Assembly: GCF_001612725.1 (NCBI RefSeq)
Contig: NZ_BDAZ01000025.1
Coordinates: 62,001 to 126,000 of the forward strand
Source of the DNA: Nocardia anaemiae NBRC 100462
GTDB lineage: Bacteria; Actinomycetota; Actinomycetes; Mycobacteriales; Mycobacteriaceae
Length of the DNA: 64,000 nucleotides
Direction of reading: 5' to 3'
Shown here: in pieces, positions 1 to 7,425 of the stretch
How positions within the stretch are numbered: position 1 is the first letter of the stretch
Layout: the number at the start of each line of letters is the position of its first letter
Notes under the pieces: generated by a model
The model's input: the letters and a program-made list of their open reading frames with translations, nothing else
Databases searched by the model: none
What the model was told of the DNA's origin: nothing
Translations under genes and position numbers: made by a program

Positions 1-57
1 TGTGTGGTTATTCTGCACTGGATGGCCGGTGGCCGCAAGGGCAGAAGGGAGATCGAT

Positions 58-1101
58 GTGACGTGGCCTACTACGTCGCCCCGCCCGCGGGCGGTGACCA
101 TCGGCGAGGGGCTCGCCGTGCTGGTCGCGCGGCCCGGTCCGCTGGAGGACTCGGAGAACTTCGAGCGAACCGCGGGCGGCGCCGAGGCGAATGTGGCCAC
201 CGTGCTCACTCAGCTCGAGGTGTCCGCCGCGTGGATCTCCCGAGTCGGCGATGACGGATTCGGCCGGTACCTGACCGGACATCTCGCGGCGCGCGGCGTG
301 GATGTGTCGGCGGTCGTCATCGATCCCGCGCGTCCGACCGCCGTCTATGTGAAGGAGCGCGGCAGCGGCTCGGGCAAGTCGAACGATCTGGCCGACGGGG
401 CCAGCCGCATGCTGTACTACCGCACCGGTTCCGCCGCCAGCGCACTGTCCACCGCCGATCTGACGGCGGCGGCCGGACTGCTCGAGCGCTGCGACCTCGT
501 GCATTTCACCGGCATCACCCCCGCGCTCTCGGAATCCGCGACCGGATTGACGGAAACCCTTGTCGCACTGCCCCGCCGGGGCAAGTTGGTCAGCTTCGAC
601 CTGAATTACCGTCCGGCGCTGTGGGCGGGGCGCGTCGAGCAGGCGGCCGAGGTGTTGGCTGGTCATGTGCGTGGCTGCGATGTGGTGTTCCTCGGTGCGG
701 ATGAGGCGGACGCGGTCTTCGGCACCGGTGATGCCGATCGATTGCGCGCACTGTTCCCGGAGCCGCAACACCTGGTGGTCAAGAACAACGAGCATTCGGT
801 AACCGGATTCTCCGGAACCGAGCGCGTCGAAGTTCCCGCCCTGGACCTCGAGATCACCGAGCGGATCGGCGCCGGTGATGCCTTCGCGGGCGGATATCTG
901 GCCGCGCTGCTGCACGGACGCTCGCTGGAGCAGCGGTTGCGTTTCGGGCATCTGTGCGCAGCCGCCGCGCTGACCGGCACCGGCGATGTCGCGGAACTGC
1001 CTTCACCCGGCGTCCTGCAGGCGTTGGCGGCGCTCGATGAGTCCGCTTGGGGGCGTGTGCGTTACAGCAGGGATGTCGTAGCAGAGAATGTGGCGTCATG
1101 A
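58..1101 (+). CDS. PfkB-family sugar kinase (2-keto-3-deoxygluconate kinase-like)
   Basis: A ribokinase/PfkB-fold kinase of 347 residues, expected to phosphorylate a keto-deoxy sugar acid with ATP in the cytosol. Visible signatures are the N-terminal GGAEANVA substrate-lid region, FDLNYRPALW (the D-x-N-x-R-P-x-L-W pattern typical of KDG kinases) and the C-terminal ERIGAGDAFAGG anion-hole/catalytic signature, with the catalytic base Asp274. The GTG at 58 is preferred because AGAAGGGAG lies just upstream; an in-frame GTG at 4 has no ribosome site. Its TGA overlaps the ATG that opens the linker repeat leading to the IclR gene. With IclR and RidA downstream this looks like a regulated sugar-acid or amino-sugar catabolic operon that begins before the window. 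Family is sure; exact substrate is inferred. Confidence 0.88.
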   Translation: MTWPTTSPRPRAVTIGEGLAVLVARPGPLEDSENFERTAGGAEANVATVLTQLEVSAAWISRVGDDGFGRYLTGHLAARGVDVSAVVIDPARPTAVYVKERGSGSGKSNDLADGASRMLYYRTGSAASALSTADLTAAAGLLERCDLVHFTGITPALSESATGLTETLVALPRRGKLVSFDLNYRPALWAGRVEQAAEVLAGHVRGCDVVFLGADEADAVFGTGDADRLRALFPEPQHLVVKNNEHSVTGFSGTERVEVPALDLEITERIGAGDAFAGGYLAALLHGRSLEQRLRFGHLCAAAALTGTGDVAELPSPGVLQALAALDESAWGRVRYSRDVVAENVAS

Positions 1102-1153
1102 GCGAGCGAATCGAAGACGCAGCGTCCATGACGATGACGGAGCCACGGTCATG
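1099..1153 (+). repeat. MIRU-like intercistronic linker, copy 1
   Basis: A 55-bp link begins at the stop of the kinase gene with TGAGCGAGCGAA, continues through GACGGAGCC and ends GGTCATG, which is the IclR start. The same start, middle and end words recur at 29913-29984 and, reversed, at 57184-57267. Mycobacterial MIRU elements have the same habit of bridging a stop codon to the next start; relationship to MIRU is inferred from layout and from the GAGCGAGCGAA-type core. Confidence 0.5.
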
Positions 1154-1921
1154 AGTCAGAGTTTGTCGCGCGCCTTGACCATCCTGCTTTCGCTCGGGGA
1201 GGATGCGCGCTCGCTCGATCAGCTGGCCGGTGAACTCGGCGTGCACAAGTCGACGGTGCTGCGGCTGCTGCAGACCATGGAGTCGCAGCGCTTCGTCACC
1301 CATGACAGCCAGCATCAATACGTCCTCGGCTCCCGGCTTTTCGAACTCGCCAACCGCGCCTTGGAACAGCGTGACGTCCGCACCCTCGCGCGCCCACATC
1401 TGAGCGCACTGAATTCCGCTACCGGGCAGACGATTCACCTGGCCACCTACGAATCCGGCGATGCCATCTATATCGACAAGTTCGACGCGATCCAGAGCGT
1501 GCGAATGTACTCCCGCATCGGCCGCCAAGCCCCGCTGCACTGCACGGCGGTCGGGAAGGTGCTCGTCGCCGCGCAGCCGCGCGCGGAATGGCGAACGATC
1601 GCCGAACGCCTCGACTACCGCAAGTTCACCGACCGCACCATCCGCACCCCGGAGCGCTATCTGGCGGAGCTGGAACTCGTTGCGGCACAGGGCTATGCGG
1701 AAGACCACGAGGAACACGAGAGCTTCGTCAATTGCATCGGCGTTCCGGTGCGCGATGGCACCGGGACGGTGGTCGCCGCGGTCTCGATGTCGGTGCCGGA
1801 CATGCTGCTCGACCACGACCAGGTGTTGGCCGAATTGCCGAGGGTCCGCGCGGCGGCCGACGCCATCTCCGCCGAACTCGGCTGGACTCCCGGCCGTACC
1901 GCAACGAAAGGCCAATCATGA
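1151..1921 (+). CDS. IclR-family transcriptional regulator
   Basis: A 256-residue regulator. The N-terminal winged helix-turn-helix is seen in residues 1-60 (SQSLSRALTILLSLGE, then a LDQLAGELGVHKSTVLRLLQ helix pair), and the C-terminal IclR effector domain carries the GRQAPLHCTAVGKVLVA and SFVNCIGVPVRD blocks. ATG 1151 is chosen because it aligns with family starts and has GGAG about 8 nt upstream. The gene overlaps RidA by ATGA. IclR proteins usually repress a neighbouring catabolic operon and respond to a small acid ligand, so the kinase and RidA genes are its likely targets (inference). Confidence 0.9.
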   Translation: MSQSLSRALTILLSLGEDARSLDQLAGELGVHKSTVLRLLQTMESQRFVTHDSQHQYVLGSRLFELANRALEQRDVRTLARPHLSALNSATGQTIHLATYESGDAIYIDKFDAIQSVRMYSRIGRQAPLHCTAVGKVLVAAQPRAEWRTIAERLDYRKFTDRTIRTPERYLAELELVAAQGYAEDHEEHESFVNCIGVPVRDGTGTVVAAVSMSVPDMLLDHDQVLAELPRVRAAADAISAELGWTPGRTATKGQS

Positions 1922-2325
1922 GTGAGAAGATCGCCATCCGCACCACCGATGCGCCCGCACCCGCGCACACCTTCTCCCAGGGTGTGCGCAAGGGCCCGTT
2001 CGTGCAGGTCTCGGGTCAGGGCCCGGTGGACCCGGCGACGAACGAATACCTCTTCCCCGGTGACGTTGCCGCCCAGACGATTCGGACCCTGCAGAATGTC
2101 AAGGCGATCGTCGAGGCGAGCGGCGCCACCTTCGACGATGTGGTGATGCTGCGCGTCTACCTGACCAAGCGCGAGGACTTCGCCGTCATGAACGACGCCT
2201 ACGGCGACTTCGTCACCGCCAACACCACCGGTGGCGTATTACCCAGCCGCACAACGGTTTTCACCGGCCTTCCGCGAGAGGAAATGCTGGTCGAAATCGA
2301 TGCGGTCGCCATCGTGTCGTCGTAG
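1918..2325 (+). CDS. RidA family reactive-imine deaminase
   Basis: A 135-residue protein of the YjgF/YER057c/UK114 (RidA) family, which as a trimer hydrolyses reactive enamine/imine intermediates made by PLP enzymes. Visible family features are VQVSGQGPVDP, the QTIRTLQNVKAIVEASGA helix, VVMLRVYLTKREDF and the PSRTTVFTGLP stretch containing the substrate-anchoring Arg. The start codon overlaps the IclR stop (ATGA), so translation is probably coupled. Placement with a keto-sugar kinase suggests protection against imines formed during amino-sugar or D-amino-acid breakdown. Confidence 0.9.
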   Translation: MSEKIAIRTTDAPAPAHTFSQGVRKGPFVQVSGQGPVDPATNEYLFPGDVAAQTIRTLQNVKAIVEASGATFDDVVMLRVYLTKREDFAVMNDAYGDFVTANTTGGVLPSRTTVFTGLPREEMLVEIDAVAIVSS

Positions 2326-2336
2326 CTCGTACCTCC

Positions 2337-2400
2337 GGCAGCTCGCCGAGCGTAGTCATACGGCGGTCGAATTCGGCGTCGGCGACCACCATTCGACTAC
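2337..2400. repeat. 49-bp palindromic interspersed repeat, copy A (with 15-bp flank)
   Basis: The core at 2352-2400 runs GTAGTCATACGGCGG ... CCACCATTCGACTAC and forms an imperfect hairpin. It matches the reverse complement of 41565-41613 at 45 of 49 positions by my count, and the left flank GGCAGCTCGCCGAGC is shared too. A more diverged copy is at 13490-13538. It sits between the convergent RidA and ppc genes. Confidence 0.8.
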
Positions 2401-2411
2401 ATCCGGAAGCA

Positions 2412-5183
2412 CTAACCGGAATTGCGCAGTGCGGTGGCGAGTCCGTTCATGGTCAGCAGGATGCCGCGTTTGACGAGTTCGGAATCGTCGCCCGCCCGCA
2501 GCCGCCGCAGCAACTCGACCTGCATCTGGTTCAGCGGCTCGAGATACGGGAAGCGGTTGTGGATCGACTCCGCCAGTGACGGGTTATCGGCGAGCAGGTG
2601 ATCGTTGCCGGTGATCGCGGCGTGCATGCGGATGGTGCGGGCGTGCTCGTCTCGGATCATCCCGAAGATGTGCTCACGCAAGGTCACATCGTCGACGAGT
2701 TCGGCGTACCTGGCGGCGATATCCAGGTCGCTCTTGGCCATGACCTGGGCCAGATTCGACAGCACCGTCCGGAAGAACGGCCAGCGGCGATAGAGGTCGG
2801 ACAGCACCGCCAAACGGTTGGGATCACCGGCGACCCACTCCTCCAGCGCGGCACCGGTCCCGTACCAGCCCGGCAGCATGACGCGGGCCTGACTCCACGA
2901 CATCACCCACGGGATGGCCCGCAGATCACTCACCGAATTCGTCGGCTTGCGCGAGGCGGGGCGACTGCCGATATTCAGGTCACCGACCTCGGCGACCGGC
3001 GTGGACTGTCGGAAATACTCGACGAACCCCGGTGTTTCGTGCACGAGCCGGGCATACGCCGCGCGAGCACGCGCCGCCAGATCGTCCATGAGGTCATAGG
3101 ACGGCTCGGCATCGGGACCGAGCCCCTCCACATCGAGCAGTGTCGACTCCAGGGTGCCCGCGATCAACGACTCCAGATTGCGATGCGCCGCACCGGATTC
3201 CGCGTACTTGGCCGCGATCACCTCACCCTGCTCGGTCAACCGCAGCGAGCCCCGCACGGCACCGACGGGCTGGGCCAGAATCGCGTCATAGCTGCGCCCG
3301 CCACCGCGACCGACCGTGCCACCGCGACCGTGGAAGAGCCGCAGCCGAATTCCGGTCTTGCGCGCCACCTCCACCAGATCCAGCTCCGCACGATAGAGCG
3401 CCCAGTTGGCGGCCAGATACCCGCCGTCCTTATTGGAATCGGAGTATCCGAGCATGACCTCCTGACGCATTCCCTTGGCGGCCACCAACTCTCGATACAC
3501 CGGAACATCGAGCACCGCGGCCAAGGTCGCCGCACCGGCACCCAGATCCTCGATGGTCTCGAACAGCGGCACGATATTCACCGGACAACTCGGCGGGCCT
3601 TCCGGCTCGCCGGGATCGAGCAGCCCGCCCTCCTTCAGCAGCAGCGCCGCTTCCAACATATCGCTGACCGAGGTGCACATGCTGATGATGTAGTTCGGCA
3701 CCGCCTCAGCACCGAAAGTCTGGACGACATCCCTTGCCGCACGGACGATGTCGAGCTCTTTGGCGGCGAGTTCGCTCAACCGCGCATGCGGGCCGAGCAG
3801 CGGACGCCGGGTACGCAACTCGGCGGCGAGCAGTTCCACCCGCTCCGACTCGGCGAGACCGGCATAGTCCTGATGCACCCCGGCCCAGGCCAGCAGCTCG
3901 GTAACGACCTGTTCGTGCACCTCCGAGTTCTGCCGCATATCCAGGCCCTGCAGATGAAAACCGAATGTCTCGATGGCGTATCGCAGCGCGGCCAGGCGGT
4001 CATCGGCGAGCAGACCGTCACCGCTGGCGCGCATCGAGACGTCCACCGCATCCAGGTCGTCGAGTACCGCCTGTGGCGTCGGATAGGCCGGAGCGCCCAT
4101 ATCCAGCCCGTCGGCGGGCAATTCGCCGAGCGCTGCGACTGCCGATGCCGACAGGCGCGCCCGAATCCGATGCAGCGCACGGCGATACGGCTCATCCGAA
4201 TGCGCCGCTGGATCGGGATAACCGGCCTCGGCCAGTGCGGCCACCTCCGGTGTCACCAGCACCAGCCGCGCCGATTGCGACAGCGACTTCTCCAGCTCCA
4301 CCAGCTCGTGCAGATACCGTCCGAACGCCACCGCCGACGCCTGCGATGCCGCCTGACGCACGACATCCGCTGTCACATAAGGGTTTCCGTCGCGGTCGCC
4401 ACCGATCCACGATCCCGGGCGCAGGATCGGCCGCGGCAGCAATTCCGCGCCCGGCCAGCGGGACCGCAGCGCCGCCCGCACTTCCGCATTGATCGCCGGA
4501 ATAACGTTGAACAATGTGATGTCGTAGTAGCGCAGACCGACCGCGATCTCGTCCTGAATCCGCAAGCGCTGCAATCGAATCAACGCAGTGCGCCACAGCG
4601 TCAGCACCTGGCGGCGGATCCGCAGCTCCAGATCCGCACGCGCCCGCTCGGTTTCGGTATAGCGCTGCCGCAATCGCATCAACTCGGTAATGCGGGTCTG
4701 CACATCGAAGACGGTGCGGCGGCGGGTTTCGGTCGGATGTGCGGTGATCACCGGCGAGACCAAGGCGTCGGCGAGCAGCTCGGCGACTTCGGTGCCATCC
4801 AGTGCCGCCGCATCGAGTTTGCGGTAGGTCGCCGCGAGCGAGGAATCCTGCGGCGGCTCCCCCGCTGCCTCATGCGCCGCCCGCCGCCGATCACGCTGGA
4901 TATCCTCGGCCAGATTCGCCAACAGCACGAAATAGGTGAATGCGCGGATCAGCGGCAGCGCGACCGCGATATCTACGCCATCCAGCATCTCCGCCACCGC
5001 GCTGCGCTCGACCTCCTCGCGGCGCACCCGGAACGCCTCGATCCGCACCCGCTCGATCAGGTCGAAGACCTCGGGGCCCTCGTGATCGCGGATGGTATCG
5101 CCGAGGACACCGCCCAAAAACCGAATGTCATCGCGCAGGGGCCGGGTCGCGTCCTGTTCCGTCTCGATCCGCGCTTGGCTCAT
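2412..5183 (-). CDS. ppc: Phosphoenolpyruvate carboxylase
   Basis: A full-length 923-residue enzyme that carboxylates PEP with bicarbonate to oxaloacetate, an anaplerotic step. Both PEPC signatures are present: VITAHPTETRRRT with the catalytic His near 149, and GYSDSNKDGGYLAANW with the active-site Lys near 585, followed by FHGRGGTVGRGGG with the essential Arg residues near 620. The C-terminus ends RNSG, like the family's invariant R-N-T-G end. ATG 5183 gives a normal N-terminus. The gene is monocistronic, or follows the VOC gene 102 bp upstream; a strong hairpin lies between them. Long open frames on the other strand here are GC-rich shadows. Confidence 0.97.
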   Translation of the reverse strand: MSQARIETEQDATRPLRDDIRFLGGVLGDTIRDHEGPEVFDLIERVRIEAFRVRREEVERSAVAEMLDGVDIAVALPLIRAFTYFVLLANLAEDIQRDRRRAAHEAAGEPPQDSSLAATYRKLDAAALDGTEVAELLADALVSPVITAHPTETRRRTVFDVQTRITELMRLRQRYTETERARADLELRIRRQVLTLWRTALIRLQRLRIQDEIAVGLRYYDITLFNVIPAINAEVRAALRSRWPGAELLPRPILRPGSWIGGDRDGNPYVTADVVRQAASQASAVAFGRYLHELVELEKSLSQSARLVLVTPEVAALAEAGYPDPAAHSDEPYRRALHRIRARLSASAVAALGELPADGLDMGAPAYPTPQAVLDDLDAVDVSMRASGDGLLADDRLAALRYAIETFGFHLQGLDMRQNSEVHEQVVTELLAWAGVHQDYAGLAESERVELLAAELRTRRPLLGPHARLSELAAKELDIVRAARDVVQTFGAEAVPNYIISMCTSVSDMLEAALLLKEGGLLDPGEPEGPPSCPVNIVPLFETIEDLGAGAATLAAVLDVPVYRELVAAKGMRQEVMLGYSDSNKDGGYLAANWALYRAELDLVEVARKTGIRLRLFHGRGGTVGRGGGRSYDAILAQPVGAVRGSLRLTEQGEVIAAKYAESGAAHRNLESLIAGTLESTLLDVEGLGPDAEPSYDLMDDLAARARAAYARLVHETPGFVEYFRQSTPVAEVGDLNIGSRPASRKPTNSVSDLRAIPWVMSWSQARVMLPGWYGTGAALEEWVAGDPNRLAVLSDLYRRWPFFRTVLSNLAQVMAKSDLDIAARYAELVDDVTLREHIFGMIRDEHARTIRMHAAITGNDHLLADNPSLAESIHNRFPYLEPLNQMQVELLRRLRAGDDSELVKRGILLTMNGLATALRNSG

Positions 5184-5241
5184 ATTTCGACCCTAGTGCC
5201 CGGTGCCACACCATTGGCGGTGACATTCGCCTCGGGCGGTT

Positions 5242-5275
5242 CTCGCCGATGCCGACCTGCTTCGGCATCGGCGAG
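5242..5275 (-). terminator. Hairpin between the VOC gene and ppc
   Basis: A perfect 14-bp stem, CTCGCCGATGCCGA / TCGGCATCGGCGAG, with a 6-nt loop lies 11 bp after the VOC stop and before ppc. It lacks a T-run, as is common for actinobacterial terminators. Confidence 0.6.
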
Positions 5276-5285
5276 TGCGACGGAC

Positions 5286-5705
5286 TCAGCCGAGCAGCTG
5301 GGAGAACCGCAGGTGGTTGCCCCACGGATCGCGGAAGCCGCAGTCCCGGACGCCGTACGGCTGGGTGATCGGCTCCTGATCGACATCGACACCCGCGTCG
5401 CGCAGCCGGGCGAAGGTGTCGTCGACGGCCTCGATGGTGAAGATCAACGTGCCCTGCGCACCGCTGGCCAGCCGCGCCTCGGCGGCCTCGCGCGCGGCCT
5501 CGTTCGGATTCATCTCCGGGTTCTCCAGGATGAATTCGATCCCCGGCTGCGACGCCGGACCGACGGTCAGCCAGCGACCGCCCGGAAACGGCATATCCTG
5601 ACGGACCTCGAAGCCGATGACATCGCGGTAGAACTCCAGCGCCTTATCCTGATCGCCGACCAGAATGGCGACGTGGGTGAGAGTGAAATCCTTGCCGTTG
5701 CTCAT
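5286..5705 (-). CDS. VOC (glyoxalase/bleomycin-resistance fold) family protein
   Basis: A 139-residue single-module VOC protein. The paired beta-alpha-beta-beta-beta units are evident: LTHVAILVGDQDKALEFYRD at the start, IEFILE mid-protein, DDTFARLRDAGVDV in the second helix and DPWGNHLRFSQ near the end. His, Glu and His residues at the usual strand positions could bind a metal. Such small proteins include lyases, dioxygenases and antibiotic-binding proteins, and nothing here decides the substrate. The start ATG 5705 is preceded by AAGGAGA-like sequence. Confidence 0.8.
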   Translation of the reverse strand: MSNGKDFTLTHVAILVGDQDKALEFYRDVIGFEVRQDMPFPGGRWLTVGPASQPGIEFILENPEMNPNEAAREAAEARLASGAQGTLIFTIEAVDDTFARLRDAGVDVDQEPITQPYGVRDCGFRDPWGNHLRFSQLLG

Positions 5706-5761
5706 TGATATCTCCTTGTGTCGAACGGATCACCAGCAAAGACGGGGAGTCCATCCGGAAT

Positions 5762-5946
5762 TCATCGGTGGTCTCGCGAAAATCTGCCCGGGCACACGAT
5801 GACCCCGCTGCCGAACCACACATCGTTGCCGATCCGAATCAGCGCCGCCGACTCCCAGCACTGCCTGCGCGCCTCATGGCCCACCACTCCGGATCGCTGT
5901 CCCGGTACAACTCCCCGCGCAGCATCCGTTCCTTGTGCTCACCCAC
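5762..5946 (-). pseudogene. Remnant of a maltose/galactoside O-acetyltransferase gene
   Basis: Read on the minus strand, GEHKERMLRGELYRDSDPEW matches the conserved N-terminus of Maa/LacA-type acetyltransferases. A frame change then leads directly to LIRIGNDVWFGSGVIVCPG, which matches the IGNNVWIGGRAVINPG block near the family's C-terminus. The whole left-handed beta-helix core between them, about 100 residues, is missing, and the frame ends at a TGA at 5762-5764. This is a deleted and frameshifted relic, not a gene. Confidence 0.7.
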
Positions 5947-5964
5947 GAGCGCCAGGTTATGGGG

Positions 5965-6540
5965 TCAGACGACCTCGCGGGCTTGCAGGGGCGGTGCGGA
6001 CAGACGCTGGACCAAGACCTGTTCTAGCAATGCCACGAGCACATCCCTTACCGAACTCCGTTCTCGCGCATCGCATTCCAGGATGGGGATCCACTCGTCG
6101 AGCTCGAGTGCCTCGCGAACCTCGTCGAGTTCGAAGTGCTCGCCCTGTTCGAAACGGTTGACCACCACCACGAACGGGGTGTTGTGCTCTTCGAAGTAGT
6201 CGAGCACCGGGTAGCAGTCCTCGACGCGGCCGGTGTCCACCACGATCACCGCGCCGAGCGCGCCGTCGACCAGGTCGTCCCACAGGAAGACGAAGCGGTC
6301 CTGGCCGGGGGTGCCGAACAGGTAGAGGATCAGCGAGCTGTCCAGGGTGATGCGGCCGAAGTCGAGCGCGACGGTGGTCTGGGTCTTATCCGCGCGATGG
6401 CCCGGATCGTCGACGCCGATGGCGACCTCGGTCATCGCCGCCTCTGTGACCAGCGGCTCGATTTCGGAGATCGCGCTGATGAATGTTGTTTTGCCGACAC
6501 CGAATCCGCCGCTGATCACGATCTTGACCGACGAGGGCAT
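5965..6540 (-). CDS. Conservon small GTPase-like ATP/GTP-binding protein (CvnD type)
   Basis: A 191-residue Ras-like P-loop protein, the last member of the conservon. It shows Walker A GGFGVGKTT, the switch II-like FGTPGQDRFVFLWDDL, a hydrophobic strand ending VIVVDTGR, and NRFE in the G4 position. In Streptomyces, CvnD proteins act with the membrane kinase CvnA and adaptors CvnB and CvnC in a membrane-associated, GPCR-like complex. ATG 6540 is used; a TTG at 6585 would add 15 residues (LYGHSEYRTPPVERP) and overlap the upstream gene, and is also possible. The usual downstream cytochrome P450 is absent; the acetyltransferase relic lies there instead. Confidence 0.9.
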   Translation of the reverse strand: MPSSVKIVISGGFGVGKTTFISAISEIEPLVTEAAMTEVAIGVDDPGHRADKTQTTVALDFGRITLDSSLILYLFGTPGQDRFVFLWDDLVDGALGAVIVVDTGRVEDCYPVLDYFEEHNTPFVVVVNRFEQGEHFELDEVREALELDEWIPILECDARERSSVRDVLVALLEQVLVQRLSAPPLQAREVV

Positions 6541-6568
6541 GGGCCGCTCGACCGGTGGTGTCCGATAT

Positions 6569-7000
6569 TCAGAGTGCCCGTACAAGGTCCCTGATCCTCT
6601 CGATGGCTGCGGTGGAAAGTTCGGGGGCGTCCCGGACCGAAACATGCCCGGCGGCCGCGAGATCGCTGACGATCACCTTCGCGACGCCCACCGGAACGTG
6701 CAGCGCCGTCCCGATTTCGGCAATGGAATGCGGCTGCTGACACAGCCGAACGACGGTGCGCTGTTCGAAATGCAGCGGCGCGGACAGCGCGGCAGGCGTT
6801 GCCCGCACCAGTGTTTCGATGCGCAGCCCGTCGATCAGTGGCGTGGTGCGTCCCGCCGTGACGACGAACGGGCGCACGAAGCGGTCGTCGAAGTCATCCG
6901 GACTGTCTTTCAGCGGCGGATTGGCCGCGAGCCAGCCGAAAGATTGGTTCACCGGGATCATCCGCGGGTCCGGCAACCGCGGCCGGTATGGATCTCTCAT
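6569..7000 (-). CDS. DUF742 conservon protein (CvnC type)
   Basis: A 143-residue DUF742 protein. The family's winged-helix-like core is visible as FVVTAGRTTP near the start, LHFEQRTVVRLCQQPHSIAE, then VPVGVAKVIVSDLAAAGHV. Members resemble MarR-type winged helices but work in conservons as CvnC, between the Roadblock protein and the GTPase. Its ATG overlaps the stop of the Roadblock gene (ATGA), so the two are translationally coupled. Confidence 0.9.
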   Translation of the reverse strand: MRDPYRPRLPDPRMIPVNQSFGWLAANPPLKDSPDDFDDRFVRPFVVTAGRTTPLIDGLRIETLVRATPAALSAPLHFEQRTVVRLCQQPHSIAEIGTALHVPVGVAKVIVSDLAAAGHVSVRDAPELSTAAIERIRDLVRAL

Positions 7001-7425
7001 CTGCGCAACGATTCGCGCAATTCCGAGATGAGCGCCGGGTCGAGCAGGGCACCGGCGCGTTCGGCCAGCACCGCCATCTCGTAGCCGACGAGCCCGACAT
7101 CGCAGCCGCCGTCGGCGATGACCCCGAGGCAGCTGCCGTCGCCGAGGGCGGAGACCAGCAGGAAGCCGCGCTTCATCTCGATCATGATCAGCTTGAGTCC
7201 GTCGAACGCGTAACTGCGCGAAGCACTTCGGGCCAGGCTGGACAGGCCGGAGACCATGGCGGCGAGTCGATCCGCGCCGGTGCGGTCCAGACCATCGGAC
7301 ATGGCGATGAGCAGGCCGTCGGAGGAGACGGCGACGGTGTCGCGGACGCCGTCGGTATTGCGGACGAAATTGGCCAGCATCCAGTTGAAGGTATGTGGGT
7401 CCGCGGTCTGTATGTGGGTGGTCAC
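6997..7425 (-). CDS. Roadblock/LC7 domain protein (CvnB type)
   Basis: A 142-residue Roadblock/LC7 protein, the presumed GTPase regulator of the conservon. It has the LANFVRNTDGVRDTVAVSSDGLLIA entry strand region, then AADRLAAMVSGLSSLARS-like helix, and GFLLVSALGDGSCLGVIA strands. GTG 7425 is chosen because AGAGGAG lies 6-7 nt upstream and the codon overlaps the kinase stop (GTGA). The tight overlaps show that kinase, Roadblock, DUF742 and GTPase genes form one operon. Confidence 0.92.
   Translation of the reverse strand: MTTHIQTADPHTFNWMLANFVRNTDGVRDTVAVSSDGLLIAMSDGLDRTGADRLAAMVSGLSSLARSASRSYAFDGLKLIMIEMKRGFLLVSALGDGSCLGVIADGGCDVGLVGYEMAVLAERAGALLDPALISELRESLRR

Noticed and set aside
2598..5708. 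Open frame of over 1000 codons on the plus strand opposite ppc
   Set aside because: It mirrors a certain gene, has no ribosome site or recognisable domain, and its composition (His, Arg, Gln rich) is what antisense of GC-rich codons gives. Similar long antisense frames opposite the conservon kinase (8001-10706), pheT (22193-24307) and uvrB (59604-62012) were rejected for the same reason.
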